From CBDCME01 sp965218865 (GTDB lineage Bacteria; Pseudomonadota; Alphaproteobacteria; JAAXGF01): DNA of 64,000 nt. Both the position numbers and the translations under genes were made by a program. The notes beneath the pieces were generated by a model. The model searched no databases, was not told the origin of the DNA, and saw only the letters and a program-made list of their open reading frames with translations. The stretch covers positions 1 through 64,000 of the forward strand of contig CBDCME010000073.1 of assembly GCA_965218865.1 (NCBI GenBank), written 5' to 3'. Every line of letters starts with the position of its first letter. The stretch's first letter is position 1. Positions 56,100 through 64,000 of the stretch are shown here, piece after piece.

Positions 56100-57600
56100 G
56101 ACCGGCCTCCCTCAGGCGGTCGTAGCGGCGGCAGTCGGCCACCGGCTGGTGGCGAAGCTGCAGGCCCTCGGGCGTCGGGATGGCCGGCGGCGGCGGCGGC
56201 TGGCGGTGCCGGGCGAGGATGTTGAGCACAACATCAGCGCTGCAGGCGCCGCAGGCGAGCGCTTCGGCGCAGGCCGCCTCGACCGCCTTCAGCCCGTCCT
56301 CCAGCACCGCCGCGAGGATTTTGACGATCTGACGATCGCCGTCGTCGCGGCCGGTGAGCCGCGCCCGCATGCGGCCCAGCGCGCCGGGCAGTTGCCAACC
56401 CTTGAAAGGCGCGCCATTCCTCAGCGCACCGGGCTTCCTCGTCAGGATCGGCACGTAGTGCCACGGATCGTAAGCGATCTCACCGCGTCCAAAGCTCCGG
56501 GGGTGTTCGGCAACGGTCTCGCCATCCTGGCGGATGACAATCCGATCGGCATAGGCCCGCACGTCGACCGTCCGCCCGACGGCACGGGCCGCCACGCTGT
56601 AGTGATTGTTGTCGAAGCGCACCAGACAAGTCTTGGAGACCGATACCTCGGTGGCGTGGAAGCCGTCGAAGGGGCCGCGATAGGCCATCAGGAAGGGGCG
56701 CTCCTCCTCGAACACCTGCCACACCGTCTTGCCCTCGATCGTCGGATGCGGCCGCTTCTTGGCGTCCTCGATGCACCGATCCTTCAGCCACGCGTTGATC
56801 TCGGCGTAAGAGCGGCCCCGCGGGCTGGGCACGAACAGGCGGCCGCGGACGTCACCCACCTGCCTCTCAACCTGGCCCTTCTCCCAGCCCGCACCCGGAG
56901 TGCACGCCACCGGCTCCACCAGATGGTGGGAGCACAGCTCCAGGAAGCGCCGGTTGTAGGCGCGCTCCTTGCCCACGAACACCGTGCTCACCGCCGTCTT
57001 CATGTTGTCGTAGATGCCCCGCCGGCAGACCCCGCCGAAGAAGTGGAGGGCCCGCTCGTGCGCCTCGAAGACCATCTCCTGGCTCTCGCGCGGGAAGATC
57101 TGAACCAGCTGCATGCGGCTGTAGCAGAGCCGCATGTGCGCTGCCTTTACCTTGGTCGTCACACCCGACAGGCGCGCGTATTCGTGGCTCCAGTCGAACT
57201 GGTAGGCCTCGCCGGGATCGAAGCTCAGCGGCACAAAACCCTGCAACGGCGACAACAGCCGCCACCGCCGACGCCAGGCCCTGGCGTAGCGGCGCACCGC
57301 GTCGTAGCCGCCGCCATAACCCAGAGCCGCAAGGTCTTCATGAATCCGCAGCAGAGACAGACGATCCCGGCGCGGCTTCTTCTCGTTGGCCTCAAGCCGG
57401 CGCTCCAGCTCACCCACCCACGGCCCCAGCTTCGGCATCGGCTGGATCTTGCGCGCGTAGCTGTACGAGGTCTCATCACCCCGCACCACCTTGCGCACCG
57501 TGTTCTTCGAAACCCTCAAATCCCGGGCGATCTTCTTGATCGGAACACCCCTCACCAGATGATCCCGACGGATCCGCGCAATCGTCTCCACAACCAGCAT
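56086..57600 (-). CDS. istA: IS21 transposase IstA
   Basis: 504 residues from ATG 57600. N-terminal HTH (VPIKKIARDLRVSKNTVRKVV), then the rve/DDE integrase domain: YQFDWSHEYARLSG, GICRRGIYDNMKTAV-type second Asp region, and the Glu in PGAGWEKGQVERQVGDVRGR. The C-terminal beta-barrel has VRFDNNHYSVAARAVGRTV. With istB and both ends present, this element may be active. Confidence 0.94.
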   Translation of the reverse strand: MLVVETIARIRRDHLVRGVPIKKIARDLRVSKNTVRKVVRGDETSYSYARKIQPMPKLGPWVGELERRLEANEKKPRRDRLSLLRIHEDLAALGYGGGYDAVRRYARAWRRRWRLLSPLQGFVPLSFDPGEAYQFDWSHEYARLSGVTTKVKAAHMRLCYSRMQLVQIFPRESQEMVFEAHERALHFFGGVCRRGIYDNMKTAVSTVFVGKERAYNRRFLELCSHHLVEPVACTPGAGWEKGQVERQVGDVRGRLFVPSPRGRSYAEINAWLKDRCIEDAKKRPHPTIEGKTVWQVFEEERPFLMAYRGPFDGFHATEVSVSKTCLVRFDNNHYSVAARAVGRTVDVRAYADRIVIRQDGETVAEHPRSFGRGEIAYDPWHYVPILTRKPGALRNGAPFKGWQLPGALGRMRARLTGRDDGDRQIVKILAAVLEDGLKAVEAACAEALACGACSADVVLNILARHRQPPPPPAIPTPEGLQLRHQPVADCRRYDRLREAGHGAS

Positions 57601-57957
57601 CTCCCCCACCTCGTCTGTCCAAACAACGAGGTGTGTTCAAGAGCACAAAACCAGGGGGGTCAATTTTGGACGCCGATAACCCCCAATAGGGGGTCAATAT
57701 TCCACGCCGAACAACACAGCTGGTACCCCAGAACCCGCTAGGCTTCGGGAACATGGCTGCTCTCGTGTCATTCCATAACACGATTCCGAACAATACGCTG
57801 CCGGTGTTCTGGGCTGCGGGTAAGGCGAACGGACGAGAGTGGAAGCCGCTCCTCCCGCGAAGTTCCTTCGGGTCGTAGCCACATCCGACACCGAAGGTGC
57901 GGTGGGGCTGCAAGGAATCCGGTTTCAAATGAGAACGGACACTCGAGGAGAGGAACA

Positions 57958-59130
57958 TTGACCGCACAGACTCCGACGTCCCGCCTTGTCGTGATCGACT
58001 GTGAGACCACGGGCTTCGGGAAGCATGACCGTGTTGTAGAGATCGCTGCGGTTACACTCGATCCGCAGACCTGGGAGCCAACGGATGAGTATGACACGCT
58101 GATTAATCCCGAACGTGATGTCGGCCCCGTGGGCGTCCACGGAGTTACGGCAGCGATGGTCGAGGCCGCGCCCACATTTGCCGAGGTTGCCGCCGCGCTG
58201 ACGCGCCGGCTCCAAGGCTCGATCCTGGTAGCGCACAACCTTCCCTTCGACACGCGAATGCTGGGGTACGAGTTCGACAGGCTCGGAGTGGTGTTCAGCG
58301 TTGGCTTAGGTCTTTGCACCTTCAGAGCTACAGGCGAGAAACTCGTTGCTGCGTGCCAGAGGTTCGGTATCCCGCTGAACATCCAGCATAGAGCGCTGGC
58401 CGATGCCCGCGCCACCGCGGCCCTCGCGCGAGAAATCTTGGCCGCTGATGAAATTGACTCCAAACCGGCATCACTGGGTTACGTCCCCCAACCTCTCAAC
58501 GTGCGGACTTTGCGGAGGGAGTCCTCGGACGATGGAATCAGTGAGCTGGCCCGGGTCGTGTCCCTCTCTCATTACCCTTGCGCAGATGAGGCGCTACTCC
58601 AGTATCTCGACGCTCTCGATTGGGCGCTCGATGACGGCTACATCGACGACCAGGAACGTGCGGCTATCGAGGCACTGGCATCGACACTCGGTATCTCCGA
58701 CCAGCAACGCAATCACGCGCACCGCTCCTACCTATCGTCGATTATCGTTGCGGCGAAACGCGATGGCATTGTCACCGAACACGAACAAGAACTCATCGCC
58801 AAGATTTCGGAGGCACTTGGAATCGTTGACGTAATCATCCCACAAATGACCAAGCTGCCGTCAACAAGTAGTCTTCGGGAGGGAATGCGGGTCTGCTTTA
58901 CCGGCAGTGCCATTGTTGCAGGAACGCCAGTCTACAGGCCTATTCTGGAGGAGACCGCCGCCCTGGCGGGGATGCAACCCGTTGGATCAGTTACCAAGAA
59001 AAGCTGTGATTTGCTGGTAGCCGCAGATTCCTCCAGCCTGTCGGGGAAGGCGCGTAAGGCGCGCGACTACGGCATTCCAGTGATGATCGTAGAAGAGTTT
59101 CTCAGCGCAGTAGGGAATAAGTTAGATTAG
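57958..59130 (+). CDS. DEDDh exonuclease with TerB-like and BRCT domains
   Basis: 390 residues from TTG 57958, with GAGGAGAGGA upstream. Residues ~8–165: DnaQ-type 3′–5′ exonuclease with VVIDCETTGFG (first Asp-Glu), VAHNLPFDTRML, and HRALADARATAAL (His-Asp). Residues ~195–295: helical acidic domain like TerB (LDDGYIDDQERAAIEALAST, KRDGIVTEHEQELIAKISE). Residues ~310–390: BRCT domain (MRVCFTGSAI, CDLLVAADSSSLSGKARKAR, GIPVMIVEEF). Such proteins act in DNA repair or degrade foreign DNA; they occur on mobile elements. The role here is not known. It lies convergent to a second exonuclease gene. Confidence 0.88.
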   Translation: MTAQTPTSRLVVIDCETTGFGKHDRVVEIAAVTLDPQTWEPTDEYDTLINPERDVGPVGVHGVTAAMVEAAPTFAEVAAALTRRLQGSILVAHNLPFDTRMLGYEFDRLGVVFSVGLGLCTFRATGEKLVAACQRFGIPLNIQHRALADARATAALAREILAADEIDSKPASLGYVPQPLNVRTLRRESSDDGISELARVVSLSHYPCADEALLQYLDALDWALDDGYIDDQERAAIEALASTLGISDQQRNHAHRSYLSSIIVAAKRDGIVTEHEQELIAKISEALGIVDVIIPQMTKLPSTSSLREGMRVCFTGSAIVAGTPVYRPILEETAALAGMQPVGSVTKKSCDLLVAADSSSLSGKARKARDYGIPVMIVEEFLSAVGNKLD

Positions 59131-59174
59131 CCGCTGTGCAAAGGTAAACAGTTTCCCGTGTGGTCTTCCAGCAA

Positions 59175-59892
59175 TTAGGAGAACAACCAAATCAGGAGAC
59201 CCACGATCAGGACCAAAAGTACAACGCTTCCCAAAGAGAAGTTGCTGCCCTCACGTGTGTTTCTAGCGGTATTCCAGTAATCGCTCCGCCGCGTTCGGGA
59301 GGGCGGTTTCGGCTTGCCACCCGGAATTCGGATGCGGTTGTCCATCATGTAGAACAGCGAGGCGATCTCGAACGCCATCCTCGCATCTTCGGTGGCGTCG
59401 TGCTTGGAACTCGTTCGCCCATTGACGCCCATAATTTCGGCCGCACTATCGAGGTTGCTCCCCTTGCGCAGTCCATGATTGAAGTCCTGAAACCGCCGCA
59501 TTGTGCAGAAGCTCTTGTTACGGGCGAGCGTCTTCACGCCGGCCCGCTTGAACTCGGCAGTCAAGAATTTTTTGTCGAACGATGCGTTGTGGGCGATGAT
59601 CGGACTATCGCCGATAAAGTCACGAAGCTGCTGGGCAATTTCAACGAAGGAGCCCTTATCCGCCACGTCCCTATCGGTTATGCCATGTATGCGGGATGAC
59701 TCGGGTGGGATTCTGCATAGGGGATTAACCACGACATCCATAGTCTCGCCGTGCAGACCGTTTGGATTGCTCTTCAATTCCGTGAAATGCGCGTACCATA
59801 GCAACCGAGATTACACGGTCTTTCTCTGGATCGAGGCCAGTGGTCTCTACATCGACCACGACCGCTTCGTCGAAACCAACAAAAATCGTCAT
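59175..59892 (-). pseudogene. DEDDh exonuclease with C-terminal membrane anchor, frameshifted
   Basis: ATG 59892: MTIFVGFDEAVVVDVETTGLD gives the first catalytic Asp-Glu. Near 59795 the frame must change by one base (VAMVRAFHG versus AHFTELKSNPNG). The second frame carries IHGITDRDVADKGSF, IIAHNASFDKKFL and SSKHDATEDARMAF, the remaining DEDDh residues, and ends with a hydrophobic helix (SVVLLVLIVGLLIWLF). A membrane-bound exonuclease of this form is unusual. Possibly a sequence error, since everything else is well kept. Confidence 0.78.
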
Positions 59893-60093
59893 TGGGTTCC
59901 AATCACCACCGCATCCGCGCAGAGTAGCATGAACCGGCACGCCCTGGGCGCCGCCGGACTTCCCGCGGCAGGGGGATCGATATGGGCCTCGGGCTCTGAA
60001 CGCTGTTCGTCCGCGCGTTCCTCCCTGCATTCCCACAAGCGATTCGCTTAGCGATCCAGGCTCAATCAACGCGCAATCCGGCGACGGAGTCGT

Positions 60094-60480
60094 TCACGCC
60101 GGACCTTCGTTCATGGTCTCGGCCATGGCGTCGTGCGCCGCGCTGACGAGGTCGTCGACCTCGTTCTCGCGCCCGGCGTCGAGCAATCGCTCCCGGTTGA
60201 GCGTCGCCAGCACGTAGACGGCGCGATAGGTGGCCTCGATGAGTGCGATGTGTCCGGGCAACAACGTGGCCGGGGGCGACTCGCCGAGCCGGTCCTCTGC
60301 GGCGGCGAGCGCGCCCGAGCGGACGAGCTCGCCCGCCGAAAGGCCGTGCCGCGCTGCGACCTGTTCGATCAGACTCCATTCGGAATCGGAGAACCGGATC
60401 GAGTGCGGACGGCGCGCGTTGTCCGGATTGTCACCAGGCTTGCTCTTCGTTCCGGGACCTTTCCGATCGTTTCGGGCCAT
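60094..60480 (-). CDS. putative ribbon-helix-helix (MobC-like) protein
   Basis: 128 residues from ATG 60480 with GGGAG upstream. RPHSIRFSDSEWSLIEQVAARHGLSAGELVRSGALAAA is a ribbon-helix-helix/MobC-like motif; the C-terminal half is helical (LIEATYRAVYVLATLNRERLLD). Similar small proteins accompany relaxases on conjugative elements. A relaxase is not in the window. Longer in-frame starts are rejected for lack of protein-like sequence. Confidence 0.65.
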   Translation of the reverse strand: MARNDRKGPGTKSKPGDNPDNARRPHSIRFSDSEWSLIEQVAARHGLSAGELVRSGALAAAEDRLGESPPATLLPGHIALIEATYRAVYVLATLNRERLLDAGRENEVDDLVSAAHDAMAETMNEGPA

Positions 60481-61346
60481 GATTCTTGCTCCCTTTGGAC
60501 CGGTACGGAGCCGGGTCCGACCAACTCCGTGTGAGAAACAGGGTCCGGACAGCGCGATTCCGGCGGCGGTTACCACGGCATTGCACGGTCGTCGAGACCC
60601 CCGCGCGGACGGTGCCGCAGGCACTTCAGAGCCACGGTTCCGGCCGGACTGGTGGACTTGGCGAGGGTGGTGGAACCGACACGGGCGCATGCCAAGGCGG
60701 TACCAGACCGTAACACGATGTAACACAATCTGCAACCAGGCGGTGTACGCCCGTGTATCGGTACAGGCCCTGCGCGGCCTTGACTGCGCGAGGCCGTGAT
60801 TGTCCTCGTATTCTCCGGAGCATGCGCTCGATCCGGCAATGGCCTGACGCCCAATGTCGCTGAAAGAGCGGAAAATCCATGACAGGCGCGCGCCTGCCAT
60901 GGAGGGCACCGGCGGTGCGTCCGGTGTGAGAAAACAGCCGCTCCGCGGTCAGAACCGGCACGAACCGGAAGCAGAAGCGATGGGGGAATCGATGCCGGCG
61001 GAGCCGGCGGAGGGGAGCCGCCACGGCGATTGAGTGGCGGGCGGTGCGGACGGAGCCGCGGGCAGTCGTGCGAAGCACGCTGCCGAAGGCGCCGGCGACG
61101 CACGAAGTGCGATGAGCGATGCGCGAAGCGCGAAGCGCGAGGCGAAGCGGCGCGTGCCGGCGATACTGTCTCGGCGAGTGTGCGACATGGTGCGGAAGAA
61201 AAGCGGCGGAGCCGCCGCGGAGCACGGCGCGCGCCAAGCGACGCGCGAAGCGAATGCGGGCGGTGCGGTATCCGGCAGGGCTCGGAGGCGGCGACAAAAA
61301 AGGGCCGCGCCACCCGGAAGCGACGCGGTCCCTGGGGCGATGCGGC
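60481..61346. other. 866 bases, very GC-rich, no convincing gene
   Basis: Several frames stay open because of composition, but all are arginine-rich and unlike proteins. Around 61110–61150 there are short iterations of GCGAAGCGCGA. Probably promoter and spacer DNA. Confidence 0.5.
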
Positions 61347-62093
61347 TCACGCCGCCCGGAGAACCGGGATGCCGAGCTTGACTGCTTTGTCGACGAGGTT
61401 GTCGGTGATGCCGGCGCCGGGGAAGGCGATGAGGCCCTTGGGCAGGAGGTTCAGCAGCTCGTCGTTGCGCCGGAAGGGGGCGGCCCGTCCGTGAGCGTTC
61501 CAGTCGGGCTTGCACACCACCTGGTGGACGCCGTTGCGCTCGGCCCACTGGGCGGCGATGCGCTCGATGCCGGGGCCGCCGCCGTGGACGAGGATGATGT
61601 CGGCATACTTGGCCTTCGCCTTGTCGAGCCGCGCGATGACGGCGCCCGCGTCGGAGACCTGCTTGCCGCCGGCGACCGCGACCAGGGTTCCCTCGGGCAG
61701 GTGCACGCGGGTCTCGCGGTCCTTGCGGGCGCGGAGGAAGTCGCGGGCGTCGATGGCCGCCGAGGTGAGCTTGCCGGTCTGGCTCGTGTGGCTGCCGCGT
61801 CGCGGGCGCCAGGTGTCGCCGGTCTCGGCGCGGTAGGCGTCGGCGGCGAGGTCGCGGAGTTGCTCGAAGGCGTCGCGGCGGTCGCCGAGGTTCTGGGCGC
61901 GGTCGGTGACGAGCTCGAGCTCGCGCGACTTGATTTCGGAGCCGTCCTGGCCGGTCTGGAGGTCGCGGAGCTCGTGGTTAACGACAATTAGATTTTCCGG
62001 GTAGCGACGGTCAGAACTGCCGGTCCGGAGCCTGTTTGCGGGGTCGTCTAGGGTCTCCCCTCCGAGGAGGGGGATATGACGACTGACCAGCAA
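61347..62093 (-). CDS. DUF2493 protein, N-terminus replaced by IS21 sequence
   Basis: Conserved part from about 61994 downwards: LVTDRAQNLGDRRDAFEQLRDLAADAYRAETGDTWRPRRGS, then the YAcAr-type nucleotide-binding domain LVAVAGGKQVSDAGAV, ADIILVHGGGPGIERIAAQWAERNGV, KPDWNAHGRAAPFRRNDELL, LIAFPGAGITDNLVDKA. DUF2493 genes are frequent on conjugative plasmids and are thought to handle a nucleotide ligand. The first ~34 codons (62093 to 61995) come from the adjoining IS element, so the native N-terminus is missing. Confidence 0.78.
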   Translation of the reverse strand: MLVSRHIPLLGGETLDDPANRLRTGSSDRRYPENLIVVNHELRDLQTGQDGSEIKSRELELVTDRAQNLGDRRDAFEQLRDLAADAYRAETGDTWRPRRGSHTSQTGKLTSAAIDARDFLRARKDRETRVHLPEGTLVAVAGGKQVSDAGAVIARLDKAKAKYADIILVHGGGPGIERIAAQWAERNGVHQVVCKPDWNAHGRAAPFRRNDELLNLLPKGLIAFPGAGITDNLVDKAVKLGIPVLRAA

Positions 62094-63552
62094 GTGAGGC
62101 TACTGATGAAGTTGATCAAACAGGGGTTACCGTTGATGACGGCGACGGCGAAGGCGGGGATGAGCGAGCGTACGGCTCGCAAGTACCGCCGGACGGGGAA
62201 GTTGCCGAGCGAGCTACGCGTGGCGCACACGTGGCGGACCCGTGCGGATCCGTTCGAGGAGGTGTGGGCGGAGGTCGAGGAGCTCCTCGAGCAGGACGCT
62301 GGGTTGCAGGCGAAGGCAGTGTTTGATGAGCTCAGACGTCGCTACCCGGGTCGGTTCCAAGCCGGACAACTTCGCACGCTGCAGCACCGGTTCCGGGATT
62401 GGCGCGCGTTACGTGGCGAGGATCGCGAGGTGTACTTCGCGCAGCGTCACTATCCAGGCGAGCAGAGCCAGTCGGACTTCACGGACATGCGTTCGCTCGG
62501 CGTGACGACCGCCGGCGTTGCGTTCGAGCACTTGGCGTACCACTTCGTGCTGACGTACTCGAACTGGGAGTCGGTGAGCCTTTGCTATACCGAGACGTTC
62601 GAGGTGCTCTCGGAGGGATTGCAGGAGGCGTTGTGGCGCCTCGGTGGGGTGCCCGAGGAACATCGCACGGACAACCTGTCGGCGGCGACCCACGAGCTGG
62701 CGAAGAGCCGGGGACGGGGGCTGACCCGGCGCTATCGCGAGCTGCTGGAGCACTACGGTCTTCGCGGCTCGAAGAACACGCCGGGTCGAGCGCACGAGAA
62801 CGGGGACGTGGAGTCCTCGCACCGGGGGTTCAAGAACGCGCTGGACCAGCGCCTTCGCCTGCGAGGCAGCCGCGATTTCCACAGCGTCGAGTCGTACTGG
62901 CAATTTGTCGAGGCGCTGGTGAGCGAGCGCAACGGTGCTCGTGCCGGTCGCTTGGCCGAGGAGCGGGCGGTGCTGCGCGAGTTGCCGGCGCGGGCGCTAC
63001 CGGCCTATCGCGAGGAAGACGTCACGGTCAAGCGCTGGGGGGTCATCCGGGTGTCGGGCAAGGTGTACTCGCTTCCCTCGCGGCTGATCGGGCACCGGGT
63101 GCGGGTTCGCGTCCATGCCAATCATCTGGAGGTTTGTTACCACGGCGCGCTGGTGGCCCGGCCCGAGCGGGTGCGCGGCGAGGGTCTTGAAGGTATTGAT
63201 TACCGTCACGTGGTGCATTCGCTGATCCGCAAGCCCGGCGCGTTCCGGCGCTACGTGTACCGCGAGGCGATGTTCCCATCGGTGGTATTCCGCCGTGCCT
63301 ATGCCGCGCTGTGCGAGCGCTCGGAGAAATGGGCGGACCTGGAGTACATCCGCATCCTGCATCTTGCGGCCACCACGATGCAGTGTGAGGTGGAGGCGGC
63401 GCTCGTCGCGATGCTCGAGGCCGGGGAGGTTCCGGAGTCCGACGCCGCGCACCAGCGCTTGGCAGCCGCCGGCGTGTCCGCAGATGCAGGTGCGGATGCC
63501 GGACCTGGCCGCCTACGACGCGCTGCTCTCGGGCGAGCAGGTGTTGGCATGA
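62076..63552 (+). CDS. istA: IS21-type transposase IstA, frameshifted near the end
   Basis: ATG 62076 has GGAGGGGG upstream. About 490 codons: HTH (LPLMTATAKAGMSERTARKY), integrase core with SQSDFTDMRSLGVTTAGVAF, RTDNLSAATHEL and GRAHENGDVESSHRGFK, then the C-terminal barrel (KRWGVIRVSGKVYSLPSRLI). Near 63475 the frame changes: the usual IstA end, PDLAAYDALLSGEQVLA, is one base out of frame and stops at 63550–63552. As read, the main frame stays open into istB. It differs clearly from IS21 element 1. Confidence 0.85.
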
Positions 63553-64000
63553 GCACCGGGACGCTGGAGCTGCGGCTCAAGGCCTTCCGGCTGCCTTCGT
63601 TCCTCGCCCACTATGCGCTGCTTGCCGACCAGGCGGCCAAAGGGGGCTGGAGCCACACGCACTACCTCGAGGAACTCGCGGCGATGGAAGCGGTCGAACG
63701 CGCCGAGCGGCGGATCGCACGACTGCTCAGTGAATCGAAGCTCGCGCGCGACAAGACGATGACGACTCTCGATACCGGGCGCTTCCCCGCGCCGGTGCGC
63801 ACCCAGATCGCGCGGCTCGCCGAGGGGCCGTTTCTCGAAGGAGCCACGAACTTGTGCGTGTTCGGCAATCCGGGCACGGGCAAGACCCATGTGGTCTCGG
63901 CGCTCGGTCACGAACTGGTGCGCCAAGGCCATTCGGTGCTCTTCACCCCGGTCTCGGCCTTGGTCGAACGCCTCCTCGAAGCGAAGCGCGATCTTCGCCT
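63549..64000 (+). CDS. istB: IS21 helper ATPase IstB, partial
   Basis: Starts MSTGTLELRLKAFRLPSFLA at 63549, overlapping the istA stop (ATGA). Visible parts: the N-terminal helical domain and Walker A FGNPGTGKTHVVSALGHEL. The rest lies beyond the window. Confidence 0.88.
   Translation, partial: MSTGTLELRLKAFRLPSFLAHYALLADQAAKGGWSHTHYLEELAAMEAVERAERRIARLLSESKLARDKTMTTLDTGRFPAPVRTQIARLAEGPFLEGATNLCVFGNPGTGKTHVVSALGHELVRQGHSVLFTPVSALVERLLEAKRDLR

Larger units (their letters stand above)
55172..57713 (-). mobile_element. IS21-family element 1
   Basis: Ends TGTCAATCGGCGTGCAAAAT (55172) and, inverted, TGTTCGGCGTGGAATATT (57713). Inner copies of the CGGCGTGCAA-type subrepeat plus TATTGACCCCC occur at both ends, as usual for IS21. 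No clear target duplication. Confidence 0.85.
61994..64000 (+). mobile_element. IS21-type element 2, runs off the window
   Basis: istA and istB on +. The left tip is not certain: sequence foreign to the DUF2493 gene begins near 61994, but the right end is outside the window so the inverted repeat cannot be confirmed. Confidence 0.65.

Noticed and set aside
60910..61346. Several overlapping open frames on both strands
   Set aside because: They result from high GC content and iterated GCGAAGCGCGA; no protein-like composition or conserved motif.

Overview
The window looks like the chromosome of a GC-rich Gram-negative bacterium, most probably an alphaproteobacterium. The strongest evidence is the compact + strand run dapF–mtaB–ftsY (2.6–5.6 kb), a gene order I associate with that class. 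An AsmA-type envelope gene, a PEP-CTERM protein with a sigma-54 promoter and a lambda-like tail cluster of the kind common in alphaproteobacterial phages fit the same picture. No rRNA, tRNA or CRISPR array was recognised.

Layout. 0–2.5 kb: a divergent pair of exported-protein genes (a PEP-CTERM protein on −, an acidic secreted protein on +). They flank a control region with three copies of a 17-bp palindrome, a perfect −24/−12 sigma-54 promoter, a weaker one facing the other way, and four 31-bp tandem repeats. 2.6–6.6 kb: dapF, mtaB, ftsY and a membrane protein, separated by two copies of a hairpin repeat. 7.1–10.05 kb: an IS1595-family element with an intact 8-bp target duplication that carries a lipoprotein metalloprotease as passenger. 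10.2–19.7 kb: two genes (a leucine-rich-repeat lipoprotein and a DUF4062–nSTAND–WD40 NTPase) broken by IS630, ISAs1 and IS256 elements, some nested. 20.2–23.8 kb: an AsmA gene split by an IS5-type element. 23.9–42.1 kb: mostly small exported proteins, many broken, among further IS copies.

The most unusual content is a family of three exported winged-helix proteins (25.2, 30.6 and 37.1 kb). They share a signal peptide, a winged-helix-like domain and conserved cysteines, but differ after that: no extra domain, two cold-shock domains, or a protein-isoaspartate methyltransferase domain. I do not recognise a described system of this kind.

42.2–55.2 kb is a decayed prophage remnant holding only the tail module (− strand), cut at both ends and carrying several stops and frameshifts. 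Two toxin–antitoxin pairs on the opposite strand sit on either side of the tape-measure gene. 55.2–57.7 kb is an IS21 element. 57.9–62 kb looks plasmid- or ICE-derived: two DEDDh exonucleases, a small protein resembling mobilization RHH proteins and a DUF2493 protein. The window ends inside a second IS21-type element.

Insertion sequences of at least seven families fill roughly a third to two fifths of the window. Many host genes can be rebuilt by removing the elements at their target duplications, so the insertions look recent. Together with many one-base frameshifts, this suggests a genome undergoing IS expansion and gene decay (a host-associated lifestyle would fit), although some single-base frameshifts may be assembly errors.
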